Assembly (NCBI RefSeq): GCF_000591415.1
Contig: NZ_JEMF01000039.1
Span: 62,001-126,000, forward strand
Length of the DNA stretch: 64,000 nt
Direction: 5' to 3'
From: Cobetia crustatorum
GTDB taxonomy: Bacteria; Pseudomonadota; Gammaproteobacteria; Pseudomonadales; Halomonadaceae
A program made the translations under genes and the position numbers. Below are positions 55,002-64,000 of this stretch, in pieces (position 1 is the first letter of the stretch; the number at the start of each line of letters is the position of its first letter). The notes under the pieces are model-generated. The model saw only the letters and a list, made by a program, of their open reading frames with translations. It was not told the origin of the DNA and did no database searches.

Positions 55002-55625
55002 TCACTCCGTGAAATGCGAGGTGTCGCCACGCCCTTCACGCACGATGACCGGTGGCAGCTCACGCAGGTCAACCACACTGGTGGCTTCCAGACGGCAGGC
55101 ACCACCATCGATGATCAGGTCCAGCGCGTGGCCGAAGCGCTCACGAATCTCTTCCGGATCAGTCATCGGCAACTCCTCACCCGGGGGAATCAACGTCACA
55201 CTCATCAGTGCTGAACCATGCGTTTCCAGTAGTGAATGGGTGATGGCGTGATCTGGCACGCGTACCCCAATGGAGCGACGCTTGGGATGCAGCAACAACC
55301 GCGGCACTTCGGTGGTGGCTTGCAGAATGAAGGTATAGGCGCCTGGCGTGTGACTCTTGAGCAGACGGAAGACAGCGTTGTCGACCTTGGCGTAGGTACC
55401 GATCTCGGAAAGATCAGAGCACATCAGCGTGAAATTGTGCTTGTCATCGAGCTGACGCAGACGCTTGATGCGCTCGATGGCCTTCTTTTCACCCAGATGA
55501 CAGCCCAGCGCGTAGCCGGAATCGGTCGGGTAGGCGATCACGCCGCCTTGCTGAATGATGGCAACAGCCTGATCTATCAAGCGCTTCTGCGGGTTATCAG
55601 GATGAATCTGGAAGAACTGGCCCAT
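55002..55625 (-). CDS. yciO: YciO/Sua5-family protein (YrdC fold)
   Basis: This 207-residue protein has a YrdC-like fold with the YciO subfamily start MGQFFQIHPDNPQKRLI, then GGVIAYPTDSGYALGC and KRLRQLDDKHNFTLMC, and PSIGVRVPDH-like RRSIGVRVPDH. Sua5/TsaC homologues make threonylcarbamoyl-AMP for tRNA t6A. YciO is a paralogue with a less certain role. It lies 66 bp downstream of the PHP phosphoesterase on the same strand, as yciO follows trpH in E. coli. Confidence 0.92.
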   Translation of the reverse strand: MGQFFQIHPDNPQKRLIDQAVAIIQQGGVIAYPTDSGYALGCHLGEKKAIERIKRLRQLDDKHNFTLMCSDLSEIGTYAKVDNAVFRLLKSHTPGAYTFILQATTEVPRLLLHPKRRSIGVRVPDHAITHSLLETHGSALMSVTLIPPGEELPMTDPEEIRERFGHALDLIIDGGACRLEATSVVDLRELPPVIVREGRGDTSHFTE

Positions 55626-55691
55626 GTAGTGCTCCTTGCGTCAGGACTGCATGTCTGACGGTGACATGCAGGTCTCAGAAGATTCTCGATA

Positions 55692-56714
55692 TCATATGGT
55701 GGCGATGGGAGCATCAAAAAAGGTCGCCAGCCGTGGATGACACCATACTGGCGGTACCTTGGTGCGCGGCGGCGGGCTCATGCTACCTGGTGCCAGCGGC
55801 CCACCCGGGAAGTGAAAATCGCTGCCAACCGAAGCATACATGCCCAGCTCATCAAGCTGGCGCGCCAGATCACGCGCGCGATCAATGTTCTGGAAGCCAC
55901 TGACCAGCTCGGCAGCTTCGCCACCGGCGGCAATGAAGTCTCGCAACAGCTCGCCCCGCTTGGTACGGGTCAGCTTGTAGCGCATCGGATGCGCCATCAC
56001 TGCGACTCCACCATCGGCACGCACCCAGCCCACCGCTTCTTCCATTTCAGGCCAGTGCGCCTTGACGTCACCCTTCTGACCGGAGCCAAGGTGGCGCTTG
56101 AAGGCGTCTTGCAGGTTGCGCGCCAGGCCCGCTTCTACCAATGCGCGCGCAAAGTCAGGCCGTGAGAGCGGACGATCACCGGAGCCATTCAATGTGGCCT
56201 GCTCGCGGGCACGCTCCATGGCGTTATCGAGGCCGATTTTCTCCATGCGCGCCGCTATCTCATGGCTGCGGCGCTCGCGCGCTTCATGCTGCTGGACAAG
56301 GCCTGCGCTAAGCGCATCGCCCGCCCCATCTGGCATCAATGCCACGATATGAATGGTCTGATTGCGCCAGCGTACCGACAGCTCACAGCCCGGCATCAAG
56401 GTGACTCCCAGCGCGGCGGCAGCCTGCTGCGCCTCGAAAATCCCTTCCATGCTGTCGTGATCGGTCAACGACATGCGCGATACGCCACGGCGGGCGACCA
56501 ACGCGACCAGATCAGCAGGCGCCATACCACCGTCAGAGGCTGTGGAATGCATGTGAAGATCGATATCAGGCACGTCGATGTCGGACTCAAAACGCTTGGG
56601 CAGCGGTCGTGGTTGCACTCGCAGCGGCGCTTGTGAAGACTCAGGCGCCACATCGATATCATGAGTCTCGGATGACGGGGACGTCGGTGAAATAGCAGAC
56701 ACGTCGTCGGACAC
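55692..56714 (-). CDS. PHP-domain 3',5'-nucleoside bisphosphate phosphatase / RNase AM (TrpH/YciV)
   Basis: A 340-residue PHP phosphoesterase. Metal-binding motifs are DLHMHSTASDG, LTDHDSMEG, GCELSVRW and VMAHPMRY, with a final SDFHFPG. The N-terminal ~45 residues are Ser/Pro-rich and probably disordered, an extension compared with E. coli. These enzymes release phosphate from 3',5'-bisphosphonucleotides and trim RNA 5' ends. It lies upstream of yciO and divergent from yciB, matching the trpH neighbourhood. Confidence 0.9.
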   Translation of the reverse strand: MSDDVSAISPTSPSSETHDIDVAPESSQAPLRVQPRPLPKRFESDIDVPDIDLHMHSTASDGGMAPADLVALVARRGVSRMSLTDHDSMEGIFEAQQAAAALGVTLMPGCELSVRWRNQTIHIVALMPDGAGDALSAGLVQQHEARERRSHEIAARMEKIGLDNAMERAREQATLNGSGDRPLSRPDFARALVEAGLARNLQDAFKRHLGSGQKGDVKAHWPEMEEAVGWVRADGGVAVMAHPMRYKLTRTKRGELLRDFIAAGGEAAELVSGFQNIDRARDLARQLDELGMYASVGSDFHFPGGPLAPGSMSPPPRTKVPPVWCHPRLATFFDAPIATI

Positions 56715-56968
56715 GGGGAACCTCTCGGGATAAACGCTTTTCGCCTTGGAATACCCGCGTCAGGAGCAGGCAGCAAAGGCAGGCGTCAGGGGCAGTGTTG
56801 ACCGCCACGTGAACTCTCGCGTTACACGGGCTTTGTCAGCAGGCAGCAATGGCGGCAGAATGAGCACATGCAGGCAAGGGCTCGCCGTCGATATCCATAG
56901 GATACCACTCACGTAAGCCCTTGCCTTCCCGACGGCTGTGCCGTCGTGTTCAGGAGTGTGTGATCCCC

Positions 56969-57553
56969 ATGAAGATGTTGCTCGACTTTCTGCCGATCGT
57001 GATCTTCTTCGTCGTCTACAAGACGACCGGCGACATGATCATGGCTACCGCGGTACTGATTCCCGCGACGCTCGCTCAGGTGCTCTATATCTACTGGCGC
57101 CATAAACGGGTTGAGAAAATGCAGCTGGTGACGCTGGCACTGGTTGTGGTGCTGGGCGGCGCAACCGTCTTGTTCGGTAACAGCTCCTTCATTCAGTGGA
57201 AGCCCACCGTGGTCAACTGGCTGTTCGCTGTCGCTTTCCTGCTTTCGCCGCTATTTGGTGGCAAGCCGCTGGTGGAACGCATGATGGAGAAGGCCATTCA
57301 GCTGCCACGCGCCATCTGGCACCGCCTCAACTTGGCGTGGGTAGTATTCTTCCTCGCCATGGGCGGCCTGAATATCTATGTCTTCAGTCATTATTCCGAA
57401 GATGTCTGGGTCGATTTCAAGCTGTTCGGCATGCTCGGCCTGACCCTGCTGTTCGTGCTCATTCAAGGCGTCTATCTGTCTCGCCACATGGTACAGGCGC
57501 CACAGGACGATACCTCAAGCTCTAATTCTCCCCGCCAAAAGGATGATTCGTGA
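56969..57553 (+). CDS. yciB: Septation protein A / inner-membrane protein YciB
   Basis: A 194-residue membrane protein with five predicted helices and the family start [18 protein letters not shown]. Conserved stretches include [18 protein letters not shown] and [20 protein letters not shown]. YciB (IspZ) is involved in envelope synthesis and cell division. The ATG at 56969 follows an AGGAG 14 bp away; an open-frame start at 56921 is not supported. The stop overlaps yciI by one base. Confidence 0.94.
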   Translation: MKMLLDFLPIVIFFVVYKTTGDMIMATAVLIPATLAQVLYIYWRHKRVEKMQLVTLALVVVLGGATVLFGNSSFIQWKPTVVNWLFAVAFLLSPLFGGKPLVERMMEKAIQLPRAIWHRLNLAWVVFFLAMGGLNIYVFSHYSEDVWVDFKLFGMLGLTLLFVLIQGVYLSRHMVQAPQDDTSSSNSPRQKDDS

Positions 57554-57852
57554 TGCTGTATTCCATTGTTTGTCAGGACGTTGAAGGTAGCCTGGAAGCG
57601 CGCATGGCAGCTCGCCCACCACACCTGGCGCGTCTTGAAGCACTGCGTGATGCGGGCCGTCTAGCCATCGCTGGCCCCAATCCGGCCATCGATAGCGAAG
57701 CCCCGGGTGAAGCCGGCTTCAGTGGCAGCGTCATCATTGCCGAATTCGCCTCGCTGGAAGATGCGCAAAAATGGGCCGATGCCGACCCCTTCGTCATCGC
57801 CGGTGTTTACGCCAGCGCCGAAGTGAAGCCTTTCAAGCAGACACTGCCCTAG
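57553..57852 (+). CDS. yciI: YciI family protein
   Basis: A 99-residue dimeric alpha-beta protein of the YciI/muconolactone-isomerase-like family. Conserved features are the His/Asp pair in [17 protein letters not shown] and [23 protein letters not shown]. The cellular role is not established; it is a widespread partner of yciB. The start overlaps the yciB stop (TGATG), with AAGGA upstream, indicating coupling. GTG at 57550 is a possible alternative start. Confidence 0.93.
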   Translation: MLYSIVCQDVEGSLEARMAARPPHLARLEALRDAGRLAIAGPNPAIDSEAPGEAGFSGSVIIAEFASLEDAQKWADADPFVIAGVYASAEVKPFKQTLP

Positions 57853-57897
57853 GCCTTCACGCATCACCCCGAGATTCAGTCGTGTTGGATCTCACTG

Positions 57898-57926
57898 GAC
57901 GACGGACGGCCTTGCCGTCCGTCGTC
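57898..57926 (+). terminator. Hairpin after yciBI
   Basis: A 13-bp perfect stem GACGACGGACGGC / GCCGTCCGTCGTC with a CTT loop, 46 bp after the yciI stop. There is no T-tract, so termination efficiency is uncertain. Confidence 0.55.
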
Positions 57927-58036
57927 TGCGTTGCAGCCTATGACATGTAGTCGATTGCATTGAGCCGTCAGCGCTGCCTGCCGTGCAGCTCCCCTCTTGC
58001 TCTTCCTTCCCAAGCCCTTCCCTTTCAGGAACGCCC

Positions 58037-60253
58037 GTGAACGATCGACCTATCTCCTCGCCTGCGCCTTCTCTCAAGGCGCCCGACGCCATCCCGTCGG
58101 TGACCGCCCCCGGCATTGTGCCAAAAACGGTACTGGCACCACTGGCAGCGCTGGAAGAGGCCAAGCTTGAGTGGGACGACACCGCGCCACAGGCGACGGA
58201 GTACGGCGATGTCTATTTCTCGATCCACGATGGCCGCGCCGAGACAGTGCACGTCTTTCTCGACAGCAATCGGCTGAGTGAGCGCTTTGCAGGCTGGCAG
58301 TCTTCGCGTCCCTTCGTGATCGGCGAGACGGGGTTCGGCACTGGTCTCAATATCCTGTGTGCTGCCCAACGCTTTCTGGCCACCGCCCCGCCCAAGGCAC
58401 GCCTGCATATCATCTCGGTGGAAAAACACCCGATGCGCGCCGATGACCTGCGCCGTGCACTGTCGGCATGGCCGGACCTCGCCTTGCTGGCAGAGACGCT
58501 CACCGCACAATGGCCAGCCTCGATATTGGGCGTACACCGCCTACAACTCGATGCGCGTATCACGCTGGACCTGCATTTCGGTGATGCCGTCGAGCGGCTG
58601 TCGCGACTGGAAGGCGGTGTCGATGCCTGGTTCCTTGATGGTTTTTCACCGTCGAAGAATCCCGAGATGTGGTCGCCCGAGCTGTTTGCAGCCATGGCTG
58701 GCGTATCACGCCCCAGCGCGACCTTCGCCACCTTCACGGCGGCTGGCTTCGTGCGTCGGGGCTTGCGCGCTGCAGGCTTTGTCTGGCGCAAGGTGGCCGG
58801 CCACGGCATGAAGCGCGAGATGATCTGCGGAGAACTGGACGAGGTGACCGCCACGGCACGCGCCGAACTGATGGGGCTGCAATCGGATGATGTGCAGGAT
58901 GAAGTCCCGAATAAAGCATGCGCCATTCGCGGCGCCCTGCATCCGCTGCGGACCGAACAGCCGTGGACTCAGCCACCCCAGCCAGCCCCTATCACGACCC
59001 AGACACGTATCGCGGTACTGGGGGCGGGCATTGCCGGCACCAGCTGCGCCGAGGCGCTCGCGCGGCGTGGTTTCACGGTCACGCTTATCGATGCAGAGGC
59101 GCCGGGCGCACGCGCGTCGGGTAATTCTCAAGGAGCGCTCTACGTCAAACTGGCGGCTGAAACCAATCCTGCCAGCCGCTTCCAACTGGCGGCACTGCAG
59201 TACAGTCGCCGTTGGCTGGAGCAGCTCGACCCGCAACAGCGCCTGTGGTCAGCCAGTGGTGTGCTGCAGCTTGCCACCAGCCCACGCGAGCTAAAGCGTC
59301 AACAGCGCTTTCTGGAACAGCACTCGCTGCCCGATGCACTGGTGAAGGGTGTGAGCGCCGCAGAAGCCAGCCAGCTGGCCGGCAGTGATATCGCCCATGC
59401 TGGCCTCTTCTATCCGGTCGCGGGCTGGGTGCGCCCTGCAGCGCTATGTCAGCACCTTGCTGCGACAGACGGCATACGCTTTCATCAGGCGCGCATTCAT
59501 GCCATCCGTCAGCAGGATGACGCACAGGGCACGCACTGGCAGCTGGAAGATAGCGAAGGGCATCATATCGAGGTCGATCAGCTGATCGTCGCGATGGGCG
59601 AACGGACTAACCTGCTGGCGCCACTGGCGCATCTACCGCTGCAGCCGATTCGTGGCCAGGTCAGCGAGATCACGGTGTCAGCCGAACACACGGCCGAACT
59701 GCCATCGCTTGATTGCGTGGTCTGCGCTGGCGGCTATATCTCGCCTTGCCAGCAGCATGTTGATGGCAGCATGACCTTGAGCTTCGGTGCGACGTTTGCG
59801 CCACGTGATGAGGATGAGGCAGTACGCAAGGTGGATCATGACGCGAACGTCGCGGAATTGAGAAGCGCCCTGCCCGCCTTCGTCAGTGACTGGGAGCATG
59901 CACGCGGAACACCGCTGGAAGCCGATGACTGGCGAGGACGCGTCGCCTGGCGCGCCGCCAGCCCCGACAAGAGCCCGCTTGCCGGCCCCGCCCCCGATGC
60001 TGACGCATGGCGTACTGACTACGCAGCGCTGGCCTTTGATGCCAAGAGACGCGTTCCCCAGCTCAGCGGCGCTCACCTGCCGGGGCTATGGCTGTCCACG
60101 GCGCATGGCTCGCGCGGCTTCACGACAGCGCCACTCTGTGCTGAACTGATCGCCGCCCAGATGTGTGGTGAGCCACTGCCGTTGGAGCGTGAACTGGTCG
60201 AGCATCTGCATCCGGGCCGTCGCCTGATCCGCGATATCATTCAGCGTCGCTGA
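58037..60253 (+). CDS. mnmC: Bifunctional tRNA mnm5s2U synthesis protein MnmC
   Basis: A 738-residue two-domain enzyme. The N-terminal methyltransferase (SAM motif GETGFGTGLN; DAWFLDGFSPSKNPEMW) makes the final methylation, and the C-terminal FAD oxidoreductase (VLGAGIAGTSCAEALARRG; GNSQGALYVKLA; GSRGFTTAPL) removes the carboxymethyl group, giving mnm5(s2)U34 in tRNA. The GTG at 58037 is preferred because CAGGA precedes it; the frame stays open to 57983. A Pro/Ser-rich N-terminal extension of about 40 residues precedes the methyltransferase. Confidence 0.93.
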   Translation: MNDRPISSPAPSLKAPDAIPSVTAPGIVPKTVLAPLAALEEAKLEWDDTAPQATEYGDVYFSIHDGRAETVHVFLDSNRLSERFAGWQSSRPFVIGETGFGTGLNILCAAQRFLATAPPKARLHIISVEKHPMRADDLRRALSAWPDLALLAETLTAQWPASILGVHRLQLDARITLDLHFGDAVERLSRLEGGVDAWFLDGFSPSKNPEMWSPELFAAMAGVSRPSATFATFTAAGFVRRGLRAAGFVWRKVAGHGMKREMICGELDEVTATARAELMGLQSDDVQDEVPNKACAIRGALHPLRTEQPWTQPPQPAPITTQTRIAVLGAGIAGTSCAEALARRGFTVTLIDAEAPGARASGNSQGALYVKLAAETNPASRFQLAALQYSRRWLEQLDPQQRLWSASGVLQLATSPRELKRQQRFLEQHSLPDALVKGVSAAEASQLAGSDIAHAGLFYPVAGWVRPAALCQHLAATDGIRFHQARIHAIRQQDDAQGTHWQLEDSEGHHIEVDQLIVAMGERTNLLAPLAHLPLQPIRGQVSEITVSAEHTAELPSLDCVVCAGGYISPCQQHVDGSMTLSFGATFAPRDEDEAVRKVDHDANVAELRSALPAFVSDWEHARGTPLEADDWRGRVAWRAASPDKSPLAGPAPDADAWRTDYAALAFDAKRRVPQLSGAHLPGLWLSTAHGSRGFTTAPLCAELIAAQMCGEPLPLERELVEHLHPGRRLIRDIIQRR

Positions 60254-60291
60254 ACAGGTGGCAGTACGCATGATGCATTGCGCAGTACTGC

Positions 60292-61023
60292 TCAGCACTC
60301 GCGACACAAGCGAGCCAACGCCGGACGATCAACGACCTGGTAGGTGAAGGATGGGCGGCCCACCTGCCCATAGTGAAAGGCTTCACTGAGCAGACTTCGG
60401 GTCGCCAGATGGCGCAGATACTTGCGAATGGTGACCCGCGACATACCGGTAGTGGCCAGCAGCGCCTCGCTGGTGAAGCTGCCCTCATCACGCGGCAAGG
60501 CCTGAATGGCGCCCGCGACCAGTGCCAGAGACACCGCCGTCACTCCCTTGGGCAATCGTCCATCATCGACTGACGGCGCTGCACCTTCCGCTTGAGGGCT
60601 AAACAAGCGGTCCAGCTGATGCTGGTTGACCTCGCCGTCCAGACTGGCCAACTGCTGTCGCCCATGACTGGCCAGTGCCAGTGCCTGCTGAAAACGCGCA
60701 AAACTGAACGGTTTGATCAGATAGTCACACACGCCAAGGGCATGGGCGCTGCGTACGGTCTCTGCCTCACCGGCTGCCGTGATCAAGATTACCTGTATCT
60801 CCGGTGCCGCATGACGCCTGAGCCAGCGCAATACCTCAAGCCCATTGCGACTGCGCAGATAGATATCCAGCAACACCAGATCCACCTCTTCCGCGGCCAG
60901 CACATCGAGTGCCGACGCAACGTCCTCGCATTGGGCGACCAGACGCATGCCTGCGACACGATTGAGATATTCGACGTTGAGACGCATGACCATAGGGTCA
61001 TCTTCGACGATCAACACACGCAT
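60292..61023 (-). CDS. CitB/DcuR-family response regulator
   Basis: This 243-residue regulator has a receiver domain (MRVLIVEDDPMVMRLNVEYL, phosphoacceptor in DLVLLDIYLRSRNGLE, DYLIKPFSFARF) and a C-terminal HTH (ALLATTGMSRVTIRKYLRHL) typical of CitB, DcuR and DctR. The ATG at 61023 is the conserved start; the frame stays open to 61119. It lies 4 bp after the sensor-kinase stop and would activate the divergent CCS transporter in response to citrate, malate or similar acids. Confidence 0.93.
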   Translation of the reverse strand: MRVLIVEDDPMVMRLNVEYLNRVAGMRLVAQCEDVASALDVLAAEEVDLVLLDIYLRSRNGLEVLRWLRRHAAPEIQVILITAAGEAETVRSAHALGVCDYLIKPFSFARFQQALALASHGRQQLASLDGEVNQHQLDRLFSPQAEGAAPSVDDGRLPKGVTAVSLALVAGAIQALPRDEGSFTSEALLATTGMSRVTIRKYLRHLATRSLLSEAFHYGQVGRPSFTYQVVDRPALARLCREC

Positions 61024-61027
61024 ACGC

Positions 61028-62880
61028 TCAGGCTCCGAGGTCAGGCTGGTCAGAAAATCGCTGCGACTCAGACAGCAGCGGACAGGATGGTTGAGGACAG
61101 GGCAACGCCAGCTCGACAAGGGTACCGCCGCCGGGCAGTGAGTATAAATGCCACTCTCCGCCGCGTGTCGTCACGATGTCATGCACCAGCGCCAGCCCCA
61201 ATCCGCGGCCTTCGCCGCGACTGCTGACACCGGCCTCGCGTGCTCTCTCCAATAGAGCGGGCGGCATGCCGGGGCCATTGTCAGCCACGCTGATCAACAA
61301 CTGCACCTCCGCGGGTGCCGTCGAGGATTCCAGCATCAGACTGAGCGTGACACGCGGGGGTGCCTCTTGCGTGTCCTTGCATGCGCCCCCTCGTTCGCTC
61401 TCCAGCGCCTCAAAGGCGTTATCGAGCAGGTTGCCGATCACGCTGACCAGATCATGACTCAGGCTAGATTCCAGCACCGGAAGATGGGGAGTCGCGTTTG
61501 TCTCATGCGTACGCTCACCCTCAGTCTCAAGTGCGCTCTCAAGCTCGACCGTCAAGATGATGCTGCGTTCACGGGCTTCGCTGTGCTTGCCAATCAGCAA
61601 CCCCGCCAGTAGTGGATCAGCAATCTGCTCGGCAGCGGGGGTGTCGGCAGGCAATTCGTGCTCAACCAACACCGCCAAATACTCACGCAGGCCGACCAGG
61701 TCGCCCATATAGGTCAGGCCTGACAGCACATGCAGACGATTGCGGAATTCATGGCGCGAGGCACGTAGCGCTTCGGCTTGGCGACGTACACCGGTCAGCT
61801 CCTCGGCGAGACGCTGCATGCGGTCATGCTCACGCAGTACCAGAACGCCCCCCATCAACTGCTCGCCATCACGCACCAGCTGACAGCGCACCAGCAAGCG
61901 CTGGCCACCATGGCTGACGCGCCGCGCGGCATCCGGTACTGCTACTGACTGCCCCGCCAGTTGCTCGGTCATGCCGGTGCCCGGCAGCCCATCATCAAGC
62001 ATCTCACCGAGCGCCAACGGAGGGACCAACAATCCGTGTGCAGCAGCATTGATCAACGTGATACGCCCTGTGGGGTCCACGACAATGATGCCTTCCTCCA
62101 GGCTGGCCAGCACTGCCTGATGCTCCTCGACCAATCGCGCGATGGCTACTGGCTCCAGTCCCTTGAGCTGTCGACGCAGGTAGCGGGCCAACCCCAGGGC
62201 GCCCAGCGTACCAAAGAGCATCAACACCCCCAGTCCCAGCAATAACTGGCGCTTTTCACTGGCGAGACGACGCCCCAGTGATTCCAGCGTGATACCGATG
62301 GCTACCGCACCGATAACCGCAGGTTCCCGTCAGCGATCGAGGGGAGTGTGACAGGGGCAAAGCTCCTCAAGCTTTCACCAAGACTGCCACGCGACTCAGA
62401 GAGATAGGTCGCGCCCGCCAGCGCCTGTCGCTCATCGCCGCCTTGAAACGACTGGCCGATCCGCGCAGGGTCGGGATGCGACAGCCGGAGTCCGTCAGGA
62501 CGCATCACCACGATGAAATCGACACCATTTTCACGCCGTAAACGCTCGATGTGATTCGCGAGCGGGCTGGCCGCGGACGGCCGAGCGGTGCTGGAGTCCG
62601 ATGCCATCAGCGCTGCCCGCACCTCAGGCAAGCGTGCAATATGCTGGGTCAGCGCAGCAATACGCCGGCCCTGAATGTCGTGCTGTGTGCGCTCCAGTTG
62701 AGCGCTGAACAACCAGGCCGCCACGACCAGGCTCACGATCACCATGCTAGCCGCCAGCAATGAAGTGAGCGTGCTCAGGCTCGGTTGAGGATGACGCAAC
62801 ACATCAAGCAGCTCATTTGCACCCTTGGTGGCATGGTCAATTTCACCACGCCGTGAACCGTCATCGCCGCGCACTTTCAT
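61028..62880 (-). pseudogene. CitA/DcuS-type sensor histidine kinase, single-base frameshift
   Basis: Two frames make one ~617-aa kinase. The N-terminal piece (62302-62880) has a membrane helix (LLAASMVIVSLVVAAWLF) and a periplasmic carboxylate sensor (LSHPDPARIGQSFQGGDE; GSLGESLRSFAPV). The second (61028-~62315) has the second membrane helix (LLGLGVLMLFGTLGALGLA), a PAS domain, the phosphoacceptor SRHEFRNRLHVLSGL, NLLDNAFEAL and GRGLGLALV. The break is at 62317-62318, where restoring one G would join ADGNLR to VIGAVAIGITLESLG. The start at 62880 was chosen because the frame upstream is not protein-like. It is upstream of the response regulator. Confidence 0.85.
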
Positions 62881-63076
62881 AAGTTTCAAAAGGCTTTTTT
62901 TAGTTCGCAAAACTTGGCCCTCGGGGCGTACGCCGTAAGCTCGCCTGTGACGAGTCTCCGTCTCACGTGCACTGTGACACGAGAGACGAATGTCCTTCCT
63001 GATCGTGATGCCACGCCTGCGCATCACGGCATAACAATACGTCCTGCGGCATGTCCACGCAGGATGAGGAGCACGC

Positions 63077-64000
63077 ATGACAAACGCCACTCAGGCCGCC
63101 TCAGCCTCGCCTACCGTTGAGGCCTCTCGTCCCGGGATGCAGATCTTCGGCATGTCCCTGCCGATGTTTGCCTTACCGCTACTGGTGCTGATCGGTGCCA
63201 TCGCCTCGGATACCCTGCCCACTGGCATGATCGGTGCGCTGTTGGTCATGATGATTCTCGGTGAGTTGCTCGGCTTTCTCGGCGACCGCCTGCCGATCAT
63301 CAGCAGCTATCTGGGCGGCGGTGCCATCCTCGCCATCTTCGGTGCCGCAACCTTGATCTATATGGGCTGGCTACCACAGGACGTCTCAGCCAATGTCAGC
63401 GAGTTCATGAAAGCCGGCGGCTTCCTCAACTTCTACATCGCGGCACTGATTACCGGCAGCATCCTCGGCATGGACTCCCGCGTGCTGGTCAAGGTCGGGG
63501 CGCGCTTCGCTCTGCCGCTGCTGTGCTCCGTGCTGTTCGCGGCGCTGTTTGCGATGTTGGTCGGCTGGATCATGGGCTTCTCGCCCAAGGACGCGGTGAT
63601 GATCATCGCACTGCCCATCATGGGGGGCGGCATGGGTGCTGGTGCCGTGCCGATGAGCCAGATCTACGAGCAGCTATTGGGACAACCCGCCAGCTACTAC
63701 ATCTCGATTCTGGTGCCGGCACTGGCACTGGGTAATGTCTTCGCCATCATCATTGCTGGCCTGCTCAACGGCCTTGGCAAGCGCTTCCCATCCCTCACCG
63801 GCGGTGGCCAGATGATGCCGGGCGTCGAGGTACGTGAAGAGAAGAGCGCACCTGATCTTTCCCAGCTGGGCATCGGCATGGTGATCGCCATGAGCTTCTT
63901 CGTCGCCAGCCAGATCATCGGCAAGGTCATCCCGCTGCACCCATATGCGCTGATGATCATCGCCGTGGCAGTGCTCAAGTGCGCCAACCTGGTGCCGGAA
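63077..64000 (+). CDS. 2-hydroxycarboxylate:Na+ symporter, CCS family, 3' end outside window
   Basis: The first 308 codons of a membrane transporter of the CitS/CimH/MaeN family, which takes up citrate or malate with sodium. The Gly-rich family motif is present as LPIMGGGMGAGAVPMSQIY. Helices include MFALPLLVLIGAIASDTL and LITGSILGMDSRVLVKVG. The ATG at 63077 follows GATGAGGAG. It is divergent from the CitA/CitB-type regulators across 196 bp. The reading frame is open to the window edge. Confidence 0.92.
   Translation, partial: MTNATQAASASPTVEASRPGMQIFGMSLPMFALPLLVLIGAIASDTLPTGMIGALLVMMILGELLGFLGDRLPIISSYLGGGAILAIFGAATLIYMGWLPQDVSANVSEFMKAGGFLNFYIAALITGSILGMDSRVLVKVGARFALPLLCSVLFAALFAMLVGWIMGFSPKDAVMIIALPIMGGGMGAGAVPMSQIYEQLLGQPASYYISILVPALALGNVFAIIIAGLLNGLGKRFPSLTGGGQMMPGVEVREEKSAPDLSQLGIGMVIAMSFFVASQIIGKVIPLHPYALMIIAVAVLKCANLVPE

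Overview
The window looks like a chromosomal segment of a moderately GC-rich gammaproteobacterium, most likely a halophile of the Halomonadaceae (Halomonas/Cobetia-like). This placement is inferred from overall protein character and gene neighbourhoods (glrK-qseG-glrR, guaBA, trpH/yciO opposite yciB/yciI, mnmC, tctDE/tctCBA) and was not tested by any search. No rRNA, tRNA or CRISPR array was found.

Layout: 1-9.2 kb holds a LysR fragment and a reductive pyrimidine-degradation locus: NCS1 permease, nitrilase-type beta-ureidopropionase, dihydropyrimidinase, PreT/PreA dihydropyrimidine dehydrogenase and a RutR-like TetR regulator. 9.4-13.1 kb holds nitrate sensing (NasS/NasT) and a nitrate/nitrite MFS porter. 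13.4-20.7 kb carries a small lipoprotein, a GNAT enzyme, DbpA, an orphan flavoprotein, a DoxX-like membrane protein and two unknown proteins. 23.2-27.6 kb carries an ArsO-like flavoprotein, an RluA-family pseudouridine synthase and a DUF3500 pair. 31.4-34.6 kb is guaBA. 35-41.3 kb is a tripartite tricarboxylate transporter (tctCBA) with a divergent tctD/tctE/binding-protein operon. 41.4-49 kb holds xseA, glrK-qseG-glrR and argA. 49.2-60.3 kb holds a Pit phosphate transporter with its accessory protein, a CYTH triphosphatase, a voltage-gated K+ channel, an acid phosphatase, yciO, trpH, yciB, yciI and mnmC. The window ends in a CitA/DcuS-type two-component system divergent from a 2-hydroxycarboxylate (CCS) transporter cut by the window edge.

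Two AT-rich insertions break this backbone. At 20.84-23.19 kb there is an AAA_13 ATPase with RloC/PrrC-like features: Walker A, a CPxC hook motif, an LSEGEK signature and an RxxxE...H triad. It is split by two compensating single-base homopolymer shifts. At 27.62-31.44 kb a single large gene for an 1112-aa protein with a phospholipase-D-like HDRY motif lies between two 135-bp direct repeats. These repeats duplicate the last 11 bp of guaA plus its terminator, so this is an integrase-less guaA-site island. Both look like acquired, probably defence-related, cargo.

The most intriguing non-coding stretch is the ~1 kb between glrK and argA. On the minus strand it has a near-consensus sigma-54 promoter, candidate GlrR-type boxes, a string of strong hairpins and an intrinsic terminator. 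It sits where enterobacteria encode the sRNA GlmY.

Four single-base frameshifts (two in the AAA gene, one each in two histidine-kinase genes) can all be read as homopolymer length changes. They should be checked against reads before being taken as biology.
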